A stretch of 64,000 bases of DNA from Actinomycetota bacterium (lineage in GTDB: Bacteria; Actinomycetota; Acidimicrobiia; Acidimicrobiales; Ilumatobacteraceae), in contig WLHL01000001.1 of assembly GCA_009702755.1 (NCBI GenBank), positions 62,001-126,000 of the forward strand, given 5' to 3'. The stretch's first letter is position 1; each line of letters starts with the position of its first letter. The translations under genes were made by a program, and so were the position numbers. Shown piece after piece: positions 7,584 through 16,001 of this stretch. A model generated the notes under the pieces. The model was not told the DNA's origin. It saw only the letters and a list, made by a program, of their open reading frames with translations, and searched no databases.

Positions 7584-8081
7584 ATGAAAAGCATCTATTC
7601 GCCACATGATTTTGTCGAATTACTCAAAGATATGGGGTACCCAGCAGAGTTTGACTCTGACCATCATGGCGCGGGTGTTGTCACAGCAAGCGCAGAACAT
7701 ATTCTTTGGAAATGGCACGTCCTTTTTGAAACGACTGATGAATTTGAAGAGGTAGGCAAGATACTTCTCATTGGAAGACGTTTGAATTGGAAAAACGTTT
7801 ACTGCTGGAATAGATCCAATTATCCATATGAGAAAATTTGCGCTCGCTTTAGTCGAGAGAACGAATTAGGAATTGTGAAGTTCCATGGGGGTTATTCATC
7901 TGATGACTGGTCGGTGCAATTGCAGTATTCGATTGACTTCACGGGTGGGGTCAATCAAGAGTGGTTACGTCATCAAGTGAGTTTGTGGGAGCAAGTTTTG
8001 TCATCTTTTGGACACATTGTTGACTTTTTTGAAGAGCCAGATTGGGAAGAACTTGCTGCTGAAATGGACCGTGGGTCGTGA
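7584..8081 (+). CDS. YbjN-like protein (165 aa)
   Basis: The 165-residue protein resembles the YbjN / type III secretion chaperone-like fold. It has an N-terminal helix (SPHDFVELLKDMGY), a strand-rich middle with LNWKNVYCWNRSNYPYEKICARFSR (the N..N.....F..F segment typical of YbjN), and a C-terminal GGVNQEWLRHQVSLWEQVLS helix. It is rich in Trp. The ATG is preceded by a weak site. The family is thought to act as adaptors or chaperones, but no partner is clear here. The assignment comes from pattern recognition and needs a profile search. Confidence 0.5.
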   Translation: MKSIYSPHDFVELLKDMGYPAEFDSDHHGAGVVTASAEHILWKWHVLFETTDEFEEVGKILLIGRRLNWKNVYCWNRSNYPYEKICARFSRENELGIVKFHGGYSSDDWSVQLQYSIDFTGGVNQEWLRHQVSLWEQVLSSFGHIVDFFEEPDWEELAAEMDRGS

Positions 8082-8183
8082 TTCAGAGGTTTTTCTGTGG
8101 TTATCTTTGATACCGCTGAAAGCGTTTCTGATTAGCGCAGTTGTGAACTACAGCAAAAGAGAAGAGACCCAAAGTCTGGTTCC

Positions 8184-8654
8184 TTAAGGCAGCGGGTGAT
8201 CAGGAATCTGCAGTAACTGTCGGTCGTCGCTGTTCCCAAGTTCAGCGGTGGTTGTAAACAGACCATCGAGGAAGTCATCCCAGTATTTCTGGGCAATTTC
8301 TTCATCTGCGATGTGGTCGCAGATCTGAGCTTTAGCTTGAACAAACTCTCGAGAAACCATCGAAACGATTCGATATTGCTCAGTGGTGGGGATAAGTACC
8401 GGGCCTTCAACTTTCACAATTGAGAATGGAGCGAGAACCACAGTGATTGTTTGCAGCCCATCCGTACCAACCAAAAGAGTGTTTTCAGAGTTCTGGCGAA
8501 GTTGATTCAATTGTTGTGTCATCTCACGAGCAAGGTCAAGGGAAATTCCTTGCCGGTTATTGAGAGCATTGAGAAAACCTTCATTGTCTTCAAAGTCAAA
8601 TCGTTCAGCATCATTTTGAATATCTTGATCAGCGTTGGAGTTTTTCTCAGTCAT
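8184..8654 (-). CDS. hypothetical protein (156 aa)
   Basis: I do not recognise this 156-residue acidic protein. The start chosen (MTEKNSNADQDIQ) gives a polar, disordered N-terminus; the frame stays open 13 codons upstream. The middle has the strands TLLVGTDGLQTITVVLAPFSIVKVEG, and the C-terminal half is helical (FVQAKAQICDHIADEEIAQKYWDDF). There is no signal peptide or membrane span. It stands alone between the YbjN-like gene and the putative riboswitch. Confidence 0.5.
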   Translation of the reverse strand: MTEKNSNADQDIQNDAERFDFEDNEGFLNALNNRQGISLDLAREMTQQLNQLRQNSENTLLVGTDGLQTITVVLAPFSIVKVEGPVLIPTTEQYRIVSMVSREFVQAKAQICDHIADEEIAQKYWDDFLDGLFTTTAELGNSDDRQLLQIPDHPLP

Positions 8655-8813
8655 CAGTCGACCATCTTTATTGCGAGCACCCTCGCCCGACAATTATCTG
8701 AAACTAGGCGATGTCGCTCCTGCCATCGTTGATTTCTAGTGGCGGCCGACTACTCCACCCATTGACATAGATGGGGGGTATGTGGGAAAATTAACATGGA
8801 AAGCAAATTCCAA

Positions 8814-8897
8814 TACATCCAGAAGATCCGAGGGACTAGGCCCGCTGAAGATCTACCAACCCGAGTCATGTCGGGTGGGAATGCTTAGTCGATGAGC
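8814..8897 (+). ncRNA. candidate SAM-I-like riboswitch aptamer
   Basis: The sequence folds as a SAM-I-type core. P1 is CATC (8816-8819) with GATG (8891-8894). P2 is GATC (8825-8828) with GATC (8850-8853), carrying a kink-turn-like GA/TGA bulge and an inner GGG/CCC helix. P3 is CCCGA (8860-8864) with TCGGG (8871-8875). The strings GAGGGACTAGGCCC...TGAAG, CCAACC and GGTGGGAA parallel the SAM-I consensus GAGGGACTGGCCC...TGAAG, GCAACC and GGTGCNAA; the G-C to C-G change between CCAACC and GGTGG is compensatory. P1 and P4 are weak. It sits just upstream of the 80-codon gene, with its ribosome binding site right after P1. Confidence 0.4.
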
Positions 8898-8910
8898 CGA
8901 AAGGAAACAG

Positions 8911-9153
8911 ATGAATCAGACAGAAATCTCCGTCGTAGATCTTGCAAAGGAGCTGAAGCGACTGGCGAATGGTCTATTGCGGGAAGCCCAACGTGAAGCA
9001 GACTTGGCCTGCTTGAGCAATCTTGCTGCAATCAAGCCACTTACTCAGATTCTCTTTGAGACGATTTCATCAGAGGTCGTTATTTCAAAGCCTGAAACGA
9101 CTGATGCCGAGACACGTAATCCAATTGGATTCTGTGCGACGAACTCAATTTGA
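8911..9153 (+). CDS. small hypothetical protein downstream of the candidate riboswitch (80 aa)
   Basis: The 80-codon frame starts with an ATG after GAAAGGAAACAG, a good ribosome binding site. The N-terminal half is one long amphipathic helix (VVDLAKELKRLANGLLREAQ), with two Cys at about residues 34 and 74. I recognise no family. Its 3' end overlaps the convergent phosphatase gene by 9 bp. If the aptamer upstream is real, this gene would respond to S-adenosylmethionine. Confidence 0.5.
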   Translation: MNQTEISVVDLAKELKRLANGLLREAQREADLACLSNLAAIKPLTQILFETISSEVVISKPETTDAETRNPIGFCATNSI

Positions 9154-9618
9154 TTGAAACGCGGGTGGTTCCCAATACTCCGCGTGTGTGAACAATCCAT
9201 TCACGTGGTGCAACACAAATGCTGATGCTTTGCGCAAGGCCAATGGCGAATTATGCATGTCCATCCCGCGGCGTATCAGTCCATTGATGAAGTCGGGAAT
9301 CACATCGCCGTGACTGCAGAGCACTGCATTGTCAGGGGCATCTTCGATTGCGGCCAATGAACGTTCCAGTGGGGAATCTTCTTCCAATCTCGCATCGTGT
9401 TGCACGGTCAACCCGCACAACTCGCCCAATGGCTCCAAAGTCTGTTGACACCGTAGGTATGGGCTGGTCAACAAGACACTTGGGCCCAACGGAGCAATGC
9501 GTTCGGCAATGGCCTTTGCCTGCAGCCAGCCCTTGTCGCTCAAGGGTCGCAAACGATCGTCTTCGAGCCAGGCAGAGCGAGAACCAGCGTGGGCATGACG
9601 AACGACATACAACGGCAT
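9145..9618 (-). CDS. SixA-like histidine phosphatase family protein
   Basis: The 157-residue protein has the histidine phosphatase signature LYVVRHAHAGSR at its N-terminus (RHA with the nucleophile His), the helical segment LLTSPYLRCQQTLEPL, and the second catalytic His in AVLCSHGDVIPD. Its short length fits the SixA subgroup (phosphohistidine phosphatases), though the substrate cannot be told. The ATG at 9618 is chosen because TACCGT (9625-9630 on the minus strand) lies exactly 6 nt upstream, so the mRNA is probably leaderless. A GTG at 9624 is the alternative. Confidence 0.8.
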   Translation of the reverse strand: MPLYVVRHAHAGSRSAWLEDDRLRPLSDKGWLQAKAIAERIAPLGPSVLLTSPYLRCQQTLEPLGELCGLTVQHDARLEEDSPLERSLAAIEDAPDNAVLCSHGDVIPDFINGLIRRGMDMHNSPLALRKASAFVLHHVNGLFTHAEYWEPPAFQSN

Positions 9619-9659
9619 GTGCACACGGTACTGGCATCAGATGAAGGCAGAATGAACTC

Positions 9660-10271
9660 ATGAGTTTCTTTGAGCGCAACCGTAAAGAAGTGGAAAAGAT
9701 GGGTCTCGACCCCGCCCGCTTGCCGTCGGGTCAGTACCTCACCGATCGTTTCCCTGTGCTGCACGTGGGTGATGTGCCCAGCTATGGCCCTGGCGAGTGG
9801 AGCCTCGCCATCGGCGGCTTGGTCGATAACCCCTACACACTCACCTTTGAAGAGTTGACCGCATTGCCGTCCACCACACTCACCACAGATATTCACTGCG
9901 TTACTAAGTGGTCGAAGTTCGACACCGTGTGGCGCGGTGTGCGCGTGAAGGACTTGTTAGACAAAGCCGGTATTCAGGCCGAGGCAACACACGTAATGGG
10001 TCATGCGGAGTTTGGCTACACCGCCAACTTGCCGCTCACTGATGCAACGCTTGATGAGTCACTGGTGGTGTGGGAATACGAAGGCGAGCCATTAGAACCC
10101 ATTCATGGTGGCCCGGTGCGCTTATTGATTCCGAACTTGTATTTCTGGAAATCACCAAAGTGGTTGCGTGGTATTGAGCTAATGAACGCCGACAAGCCAG
10201 GCTTCTGGGAACGTAATGGATACCACATGTATGGCGACCCGTTCCTGGAACAGCGCCACTGGGGCGACTAG
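9660..10271 (+). CDS. sulfite oxidase-family molybdopterin-dependent oxidoreductase (single domain)
   Basis: The 203-residue protein has the molybdopterin-binding fold of sulfite oxidase/YedY-type enzymes: LAIGGLVDNPYTLTFEEL, TDIHCVTKWSKFDTVWRGV (the Cys would coordinate molybdenum), HVMGHAEFGYTANLPL, and HGGPVRLLIPNLYFWKSPKW. It has no Tat signal, dimerisation domain or heme domain, so it is a short cytosolic version. CAGAAT ends 6 nt before the ATG, suggesting a leaderless transcript. The physiological substrate is unknown. Confidence 0.85.
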   Translation: MSFFERNRKEVEKMGLDPARLPSGQYLTDRFPVLHVGDVPSYGPGEWSLAIGGLVDNPYTLTFEELTALPSTTLTTDIHCVTKWSKFDTVWRGVRVKDLLDKAGIQAEATHVMGHAEFGYTANLPLTDATLDESLVVWEYEGEPLEPIHGGPVRLLIPNLYFWKSPKWLRGIELMNADKPGFWERNGYHMYGDPFLEQRHWGD

Positions 10272-10576
10272 CCAAGGCTTTCTCATGGATCTTAGACATG
10301 GCGATGAAGACTAGAAGTGTGACAGATTGCGCGTTTCTTTCTAACTTGAGATGTAACAAAATCAAGAATGTGAAGACTTCATTTGACCAGCAGGCAACTT
10401 GCCGATGGGCGGATATTCGTAGGGCCATTCTTCAGAATCACTTTCCTAATTTCTGATGATTAGAACTACGGGACCACTGAGCAGTTTTAATTTGGCGTGT
10501 AATAGGACTAGTAGATTCGAAATAGAAGTGTCTCAAAAAATGATCCGAGCGTGGTCACTTTCAATTTTAGATTCAC
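10272..10576. other. intergenic region with no supported gene
   Basis: About 305 bp lie between the convergent molybdoenzyme and Mrr-type nuclease genes. It is A+T-richer than its surroundings and contains only very short frames without ribosome binding sites. No hairpin with a U-tract or tRNA-like structure was seen. Confidence 0.4.
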
Positions 10577-12496
10577 CTACGGAATGTGAAGTTGTGCAAG
10601 TTGCTTGACTAAATCAATAGCATGAGAGTTTTGGTGGTCAAATCTTAAAGTTTGTGCGTTGAAATCGAATAAGCACATGGAGATTTGTTCTGCATAGGTG
10701 AATGCTTGATCGGTAAAGCCGTTGTAGGCAAAAAATAGAAGATGTCCGTCTCCGAATGGAATTGCAGCACCTGCGAGCTGCTGAAGCTCTGGTCTTCCAA
10801 CTTTTCCGTTCGCATAGAATTTCACCTGGGCTACACAATGGTCAGAGACGACATCAACTCCTCCATCGGCTGATTGTTGCGTAACCGTCGCGTTTGTTTC
10901 TCCCCATGCTTCTAACCAGTCTCGGCAAATGTTCTCGAAATCCCATGCATTTTGCGGTGCCCGAGGAATCGGTAGATTTCTGGTCCGAACACGTAGTTCT
11001 GGTAGCTCATTTCGTTGTATTGCCTGACGAACTTCGTCATCACGTTTCTCTTGTTGAAGTTCCTGTAAACGTCTATACGCAAGTTTTTGTTCATATTCGG
11101 CCATCAACTTTTTTACCACGAGAGGAACTCTGTCGTAATTCTTCTTTAGGATCTCAAAGTTGTTGTGTGTCAATGAATCTTTCACTGAATACTCAACGCC
11201 AATTTTCACTGGCTTGTATTCATCCTTCAAAATCTTTAGATAGAAATGAATTTCTTTTTCGTGTACTTGCTTCCCTAATGGTCCCATCCAAAAGGAATCC
11301 CATTCGGGAGAGTTGCGTTCCATGAATAATTCTGTCTTGCAGAGTTGATTAAGTTTCGCGTAACTGAGATTGTTATGTGTTCCCGGTATCCCGTTGAAGA
11401 AGTTGAGTATTTCGTCGAGCGTCCTACGGTTCTGTTTCTTGATTGTTTTCTTTTCTAATCTGATCTCTTCGATTGCAGTACGTCGTTTTCTATCAATCAA
11501 TGAAGTGAAGAGTGTTATTGGGTTTGAGAGTGATTTCTGATGTGGGATACTGCCGTCGCGAGTCATGTATTGAGTGATAACACCTGCGAGGCCAAGCGTG
11601 AAGAATGATCCGGCTTCGACAGACCCACTGCTGAAGTTTCGCAGTTCGCTCATGTGACCATCGCTGGTTAGCTGTAATGGCAATACGGCGATGATGTAGA
11701 GGGTGATGTATCCGGTCAATTCCCAGCCGCGTTGTTGAACAAGGAAATAGATCAGGGCAATGCTGAGGATTCCATAGATGGGGTTTCTTCGTCCACGTAG
11801 CCAACGGTTGAATAGATGGATGGCATCCATGTGTTGATTGGATACTTCGATTCTTTTGCTTCGAATGTCGTTCTTCTTGTCGAGCTTCGCTTGAGTTTTT
11901 TCCTTCTGGCTCGCAGTTTTCTCGTCAGTTTTAGCTTTCTTACTCGCAGCCCTTTCGCTGGCCTTCTTGGTTTTCTGCGTTTGTTTTTCCTGTAGTCGTT
12001 GCGCTTTAGAGAGTCTTTTCTGTTCTTTTTCAAACAGTTTTACTTTCTTCACAAGTTCAAGTGCTTTTGGGTCACCACGGAAGGCTGGATAGGCCTTGTT
12101 GATTCGCTTCCGCATGTTGAAAGGTGTGAGAGAGAAGTGTGAAGCTTCGTGAGGGAATCTTTGTTCTGAGGTGAGGTACTGCGCAATCGCTCCGCTGAGG
12201 CCAAGAGTGAATAATGCCAAGATGCCCAATGCGGGGTGTCGGCGTCTGTCCTTGAACATAAAGGCATCGCTGAAGGGGATGGCTAGGTAGAAGAAGGCAA
12301 GAAGAGTATTGGCGTTATCTTCGTAACTGTTGCGTTGCTGTTCGTCACCGAAATAGATGAGTCCTGCGATAAATGTGATGAAGAGCAGAAGGTAGAGAGG
12401 GTTTGCCCTTGCTCGAAACCATCGGTGCGACAGACGCAACAGCGATGGTTTCTGTTCAGGTTCTGATCGATTTGGACGTGCTGTTGTCTTGTTCAT
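10577..12496 (-). CDS. membrane-anchored Mrr-type restriction endonuclease-like protein with duplicated membrane module
   Basis: The 639-residue protein has two copies of a membrane module, at about 26-126 and 231-330. Each begins RW-x-R-x-R-x-NP-[LI]-Y, contains two or three hydrophobic segments, and ends LGL[SA]G[AV]I[AT]QY[LM]T. They are joined by a Lys/Ala-rich coiled coil (150-215). A long charged helical stretch (340-500) leads to a C-terminal Mrr-like PD-(D/E)XK domain (517-610): FENICRDWLEAWG, DGGVDVV (D548) and QVK (557-559). The nuclease would face the cytoplasm. Mrr domains cut DNA, often modified DNA; a defence role is inference. The gene is monocistronic. Confidence 0.75.
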   Translation of the reverse strand: MNKTTARPNRSEPEQKPSLLRLSHRWFRARANPLYLLLFITFIAGLIYFGDEQQRNSYEDNANTLLAFFYLAIPFSDAFMFKDRRRHPALGILALFTLGLSGAIAQYLTSEQRFPHEASHFSLTPFNMRKRINKAYPAFRGDPKALELVKKVKLFEKEQKRLSKAQRLQEKQTQKTKKASERAASKKAKTDEKTASQKEKTQAKLDKKNDIRSKRIEVSNQHMDAIHLFNRWLRGRRNPIYGILSIALIYFLVQQRGWELTGYITLYIIAVLPLQLTSDGHMSELRNFSSGSVEAGSFFTLGLAGVITQYMTRDGSIPHQKSLSNPITLFTSLIDRKRRTAIEEIRLEKKTIKKQNRRTLDEILNFFNGIPGTHNNLSYAKLNQLCKTELFMERNSPEWDSFWMGPLGKQVHEKEIHFYLKILKDEYKPVKIGVEYSVKDSLTHNNFEILKKNYDRVPLVVKKLMAEYEQKLAYRRLQELQQEKRDDEVRQAIQRNELPELRVRTRNLPIPRAPQNAWDFENICRDWLEAWGETNATVTQQSADGGVDVVSDHCVAQVKFYANGKVGRPELQQLAGAAIPFGDGHLLFFAYNGFTDQAFTYAEQISMCLFDFNAQTLRFDHQNSHAIDLVKQLAQLHIP

Positions 12497-12601
12497 CTAG
12501 GTGTGCTTCTTTTGCTGTCACGTACGCCGTGGTCGGCGTTGAACAACTAGATAATGGCCAAACGTCAATTGACATTACCTAAACTGCCCGCCAATCAGTC
12601 C

Positions 12602-14002
12602 TTACAAAACCTTGCGGAAGATCTTTGCCTTGCGGTCGGTGTACGGCGGGTAGGGAAGTGACGGGTCCAGCTTGGTTCCGCGTGCAAGCACAGGCTTCAT
12701 GTGTTGGAACAAACGCACACTGCTGATGCCGTGGTACGCGCCCATGCCGCTCTCGCCAATACCACCGAACGGAAGGTTCGGGTTGGTGAGGTGTAACAAG
12801 GTGCCGTTCACCGTCACTCCACCGGCTGTGGTGGTTGACAAAACATTGTCCACAACACGCTTGTTCTCTGCGAACACATACAACGCCAACGGGTGCGGAT
12901 TCGCATTGATGTGATCAATCGCTGTCTGCACGGATGAAATCGAAATGATCGGCAACAACGGCCCAAAGATTTCTTCGTGCATCAACTGTGAACTCATGTC
13001 CACGTTGTCCAACACTGTTGGTGCGATGTAACGGTCATCGGCAACTGCTTCGCCACCAATCACTGGTGTGCCGCCAGCCATCAGGCCACGCAAGCGGTCG
13101 AAGTGACGGTTGGTCACGATGCGGCCATAGCTGTCGCTGAGGCGAGGGTCGTCGCCATAAAACGCAGTGACTGCCTTTTGTAGTTCATCCACAAACTCAG
13201 CACGCACTTTTTCGTGCACCATCACATAGTCGGGCGCGATACATGTCTGGCCGGCGTTCAACCACTTGCCCCATGCAATGCGGCGTGCACTCACGCGAAG
13301 GTTTGCTGATTCATCAACAATCACAGGGCTCTTGCCGCCCAACTCCAATGTCACGGGTGTGAGGTGCTTCACGGCTGCTGCCATCACAATGCGGCCAACA
13401 GTGCCATTACCTGTGTAGAAGATGTGATTCCAGTGCTGTGCAAGAAGTTCAGTTGTTTCTGCAACGCCACCTTCCACAATGCCCACAGCTGACGAATCGA
13501 AATACTGCGGCACCAAACGTGCCAGCAATGTTGATGTTGCTGCAGAAACCTCTGATGGCTTCATCATCACTGCGTTGCCGGCAGCAATGGCACCAGCTGC
13601 AGGAACCAATAACAACTGCACGGGGTAGTTCCACGGTGCAATCACCAACACCACACCGAGTGGCTCGGGAATGCGGCGCGACTTTGCAGGCTGCGTGACA
13701 ATCGGAGACGACACGCGCTCTGGCTTGTTCCACTTCTTCAAGTTCTTGATCATCGACTCGACTTCGCCAATGACGAATGCAATGTCGGTGATGAAACCTT
13801 CGACCGTTGGCTTGCCGAGATCGATACGCAATGCATCAGAGAACGCAGCTTCGTTCTCTTCCAGCATCTTGATCATCTGCTGCAGTTGGTGACGACGCCA
13901 TTCCAACGGGCGAGTCGTGCCTGCGTTGTAGGAAGCGCGCAACGTTGCGGTCATGCCCGCGATGTTGGCAATGTCGGTGTGTGGCTCGGCAAGTGCGGTC
14001 AC
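12602..14002 (-). CDS. aldehyde dehydrogenase (ALDH3-like)
   Basis: The 466-residue protein is an NAD(P)-dependent aldehyde dehydrogenase of the ALDH3-like, fatty-aldehyde type. Motifs are PLGVVLVIAPWNYPVQLLLVP (cofactor pocket), the FYTGNGTVGRIV helix, VTLELGGKSPVIVDE (general-base Glu) and NAGQTCIAPDYV (catalytic Cys). The C-terminal MHEEIFGPLLPI and NGTLLHLTNPNLPFGGIGESG segments are intact. The GTG start follows AAGGAGACCATC. It is 24 bp downstream of the SufR-like regulator gene and on the same strand, so the two may be cotranscribed. Confidence 0.92.
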   Translation of the reverse strand: MTALAEPHTDIANIAGMTATLRASYNAGTTRPLEWRRHQLQQMIKMLEENEAAFSDALRIDLGKPTVEGFITDIAFVIGEVESMIKNLKKWNKPERVSSPIVTQPAKSRRIPEPLGVVLVIAPWNYPVQLLLVPAAGAIAAGNAVMMKPSEVSAATSTLLARLVPQYFDSSAVGIVEGGVAETTELLAQHWNHIFYTGNGTVGRIVMAAAVKHLTPVTLELGGKSPVIVDESANLRVSARRIAWGKWLNAGQTCIAPDYVMVHEKVRAEFVDELQKAVTAFYGDDPRLSDSYGRIVTNRHFDRLRGLMAGGTPVIGGEAVADDRYIAPTVLDNVDMSSQLMHEEIFGPLLPIISISSVQTAIDHINANPHPLALYVFAENKRVVDNVLSTTTAGGVTVNGTLLHLTNPNLPFGGIGESGMGAYHGISSVRLFQHMKPVLARGTKLDPSLPYPPYTDRKAKIFRKVL

Positions 14003-14026
14003 GATGGTCTCCTTATATAAGAGGTG

Positions 14027-14758
14027 TTACACGTTGGTGACGCACAAGGTGTCGCCACTAGCGATGGTTCCTACGGTTTCAGGGTCTGTGTCGCCATAGA
14101 TGGCGCCCAACATGCCCTTCACCATTCCGCGCTCGACAGCGCAGATCACGGGGTGTTCAATTGCAACATCACCAAACGGACAATGGCTGGTGACAATGCG
14201 AAGAGTGTTTTCACTTTTTTCGGCGTGCGCTGCAAAACCATGCGCGGTGAGTGCATCAGCAACTGCTTGCAAAGCAGAACGCAACGAACGTGTGCCAACT
14301 GCAGCATCGTGTCCGGTGAGCCCGGTGGCCATTGCTTCGCCGTATTCCTTGCCCACTTGTTCTGCGATGGCATGCGCTGCATCACTCGGAAGTGCTGCCA
14401 ATGCTTTCCCCAACAATGTGAGAACAAGGTCATCGGTGCGCACAGGGAAATTGATTTCCATTTCCTTGCTGGCGACTTTGTAATGCTTCGACGGGCGGCC
14501 AACACTGGCGCCCTTGTTGAGCGCAGCAGTGACTTCGAGGTATCCGCCGGCGGCAAGCTTGTCGAGATGGTGACGCGCCACGTTGGGGTGCAGTTCAAAT
14601 TTCTCCGCCACTTGGGTTGCAGTCACACCATGTTCGGCTTCGCGTACAAACAAATAGATACCGCGGCGAGTCGGGTCGCCAAAGGCAGAGGTGATTGCTG
14701 ACACATTGGCGGTGAATGCCTTCGGTGTCATGACATGGGTGGTGGTCACTTCAGTCAC
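14027..14758 (-). CDS. SufR-like Fe-S cluster-sensing helix-turn-helix regulator
   Basis: The 243-residue protein has an N-terminal winged helix (FGDPTRRGIYLFVREAEHGV, then VAEKFELHPNVARHHLDKLA) and a C-terminal region with HCPFGDVAIEHPVICAVERG. That gives two Cys separated by 12 residues, as in SufR proteins, followed by GMLGAIYGDTD and a final Cys near the end. This fits a 2Fe-2S or 4Fe-4S sensor controlling Fe-S biogenesis genes. The start is a GTG exactly 6 nt after a perfect TATAAT box on the minus strand, so the mRNA is probably leaderless. It is divergent from mrp. Confidence 0.75.
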   Translation of the reverse strand: MTEVTTTHVMTPKAFTANVSAITSAFGDPTRRGIYLFVREAEHGVTATQVAEKFELHPNVARHHLDKLAAGGYLEVTAALNKGASVGRPSKHYKVASKEMEINFPVRTDDLVLTLLGKALAALPSDAAHAIAEQVGKEYGEAMATGLTGHDAAVGTRSLRSALQAVADALTAHGFAAHAEKSENTLRIVTSHCPFGDVAIEHPVICAVERGMVKGMLGAIYGDTDPETVGTIASGDTLCVTNV

Positions 14759-14760
14759 GC

Positions 14761-14773
14761 AGGTATTATACCT
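14761..14773. promoter_or_regulatory. inverted repeat overlapping the -10 box of the SufR-like gene
   Basis: AGGTAT-T-ATACCT is a perfect inverted repeat that contains the minus-strand TATAAT box (14765-14770). It lies 35 bp before the mrp start. Its position suggests autoregulation by the SufR-like protein and perhaps shared control of mrp, whose own -10 may be TAATAC at 14788-14793. The protein-operator link is inference. Confidence 0.45.
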
Positions 14774-14807
14774 ATGGCCGTAGTGCTAATACCCCCCTGG
14801 AGCCCGC

Positions 14808-15953
14808 ATGTCCACTGCAACTGTTGAACAGGTCATCGAGGCCCTTCGCCCCGTCCAAGACCCCGAACTGCACCGTTCCATTGTCGATCTCGACATGGTG
14901 CGCGATGTGGCTATCTCTAGCCAGGGCATTTCGCTCACCATCACGCTCACCATTGCTGGGTGCCCGATGCGCAATGAGATTCAAGGTCTTGTCACCAATG
15001 CGTTGGCACCGTTAACAAACGGAACTCCTGTCAGCCTCAACTTTGGTGTGATGACAGATGAGCAGCGAGCCAATGTTCGAAAGATGCTCAACGGTGATCC
15101 GAAAGCATCAGCAGGCAGCAACCAAGCACAAGGTCATGCTGAAGGTCGCGTCATTCCTTTCGCTGCAAAAGATTCAAAGACTCGTCCGTTGCTCATCGCA
15201 TCGGGCAAGGGTGGCGTGGGCAAGAGCAGCGTCACCACCAACCTCGCAGTCGCACTTGCAGCAGCAGGACACACCGTGGGCATTGTGGACGCCGACATTT
15301 ACGGTTTCTCGATTCCTCGCATGTTGGGCGCTGATCGCGACCCCGTCATCATCGACGAGATGTTGTTGCCACCAGAGAACTACGGAGTTCGGTGCATTTC
15401 TATTGGCTATTTCGTCCCCGATGGTGAAGCAGTCATCTGGCGCGGCCCCATGCTGCACAAAGCACTCGAGCAGTTCCTCACCGACGTGTTCTGGGACGAG
15501 CCTGATTACTTGTTGATTGACATGCCACCAGGCACGGGCGACATTGCACTCAGCCTGAGCCAGTACTTGCCAAAGGCAGAAGTTCTTGTTGTGACAACAC
15601 CACAAGAAGCAGCACAAAAAGTTGCACGTCTCTCGGCTGCAATGGCGAAGAAAGTCAACCTGCCTGTGCGCGGAGTCATCGAGAACATGTCATGGTTCAC
15701 CGGTGATGACGGCAAGCGCTACGAACTCTTCGGCAGCGGTGGCGGACAAGAACTTGCTGATGAACTCGGCGTTCCGTTGCTCGCACAGATTCCTCTCACC
15801 ATGGCGTTGCGTGAAGGCGGCGACGATGGCAAGCCCATCGCAGCAGTTGCACCCGACAGCGAAACTGGCAAGGCATTCCATGCATTGGCCGCACAGGTTG
15901 ATGCAATGAAGCCGAAGAAGTTGTTTAGCAAGGGCTTGAAACTGCTCGGCTAG
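14808..15953 (+). CDS. mrp: Mrp/ApbC-family Fe-S cluster carrier ATPase
   Basis: The 381-residue protein has an N-terminal MIP18/DUF59 domain (about 1-80, with IAGCPMRNEIQ) and a C-terminal P-loop domain: LLIASGKGGVGKSSVTTNLA (deviant Walker A), GIVDADIYGFSIPRMLG, and YLLIDMPPGTGDIALSLSQ. Such proteins carry Fe-S clusters to apoproteins. The CxxC pair found after ENMS in many ApbC/Nbp35 proteins is replaced here by ENMSWFTGDDGKRYELFG. The ATG follows CTGGAG. Its divergent neighbour is a SufR-like Fe-S sensor, which fits a joint Fe-S function. Confidence 0.92.
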   Translation: MSTATVEQVIEALRPVQDPELHRSIVDLDMVRDVAISSQGISLTITLTIAGCPMRNEIQGLVTNALAPLTNGTPVSLNFGVMTDEQRANVRKMLNGDPKASAGSNQAQGHAEGRVIPFAAKDSKTRPLLIASGKGGVGKSSVTTNLAVALAAAGHTVGIVDADIYGFSIPRMLGADRDPVIIDEMLLPPENYGVRCISIGYFVPDGEAVIWRGPMLHKALEQFLTDVFWDEPDYLLIDMPPGTGDIALSLSQYLPKAEVLVVTTPQEAAQKVARLSAAMAKKVNLPVRGVIENMSWFTGDDGKRYELFGSGGGQELADELGVPLLAQIPLTMALREGGDDGKPIAAVAPDSETGKAFHALAAQVDAMKPKKLFSKGLKLLG

Positions 15954-16001
15954 CAGGCCCTGCCTGTACGGTAAAAGTAAGTCATTTCAAAGGAATACAC
16001 A

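Noticed and set aside
8814..8897. Cobalamin or T-box element as an alternative for the structured RNA
   Set aside because: No cobalamin-box core sequence and no T-box antiterminator or specifier loop; the SAM-I-like core fits better.
10272..10576. Short plus-strand frame near 10370 ending in NHFPNF
   Set aside because: Only about 28 codons, GTG start, no ribosome binding site and no homology I recognise.
14024..14701. 225-codon plus-strand frame over the SufR-like gene
   Set aside because: Cys- and His-rich shadow of the minus-strand regulator, which has conserved motifs and a leaderless promoter.
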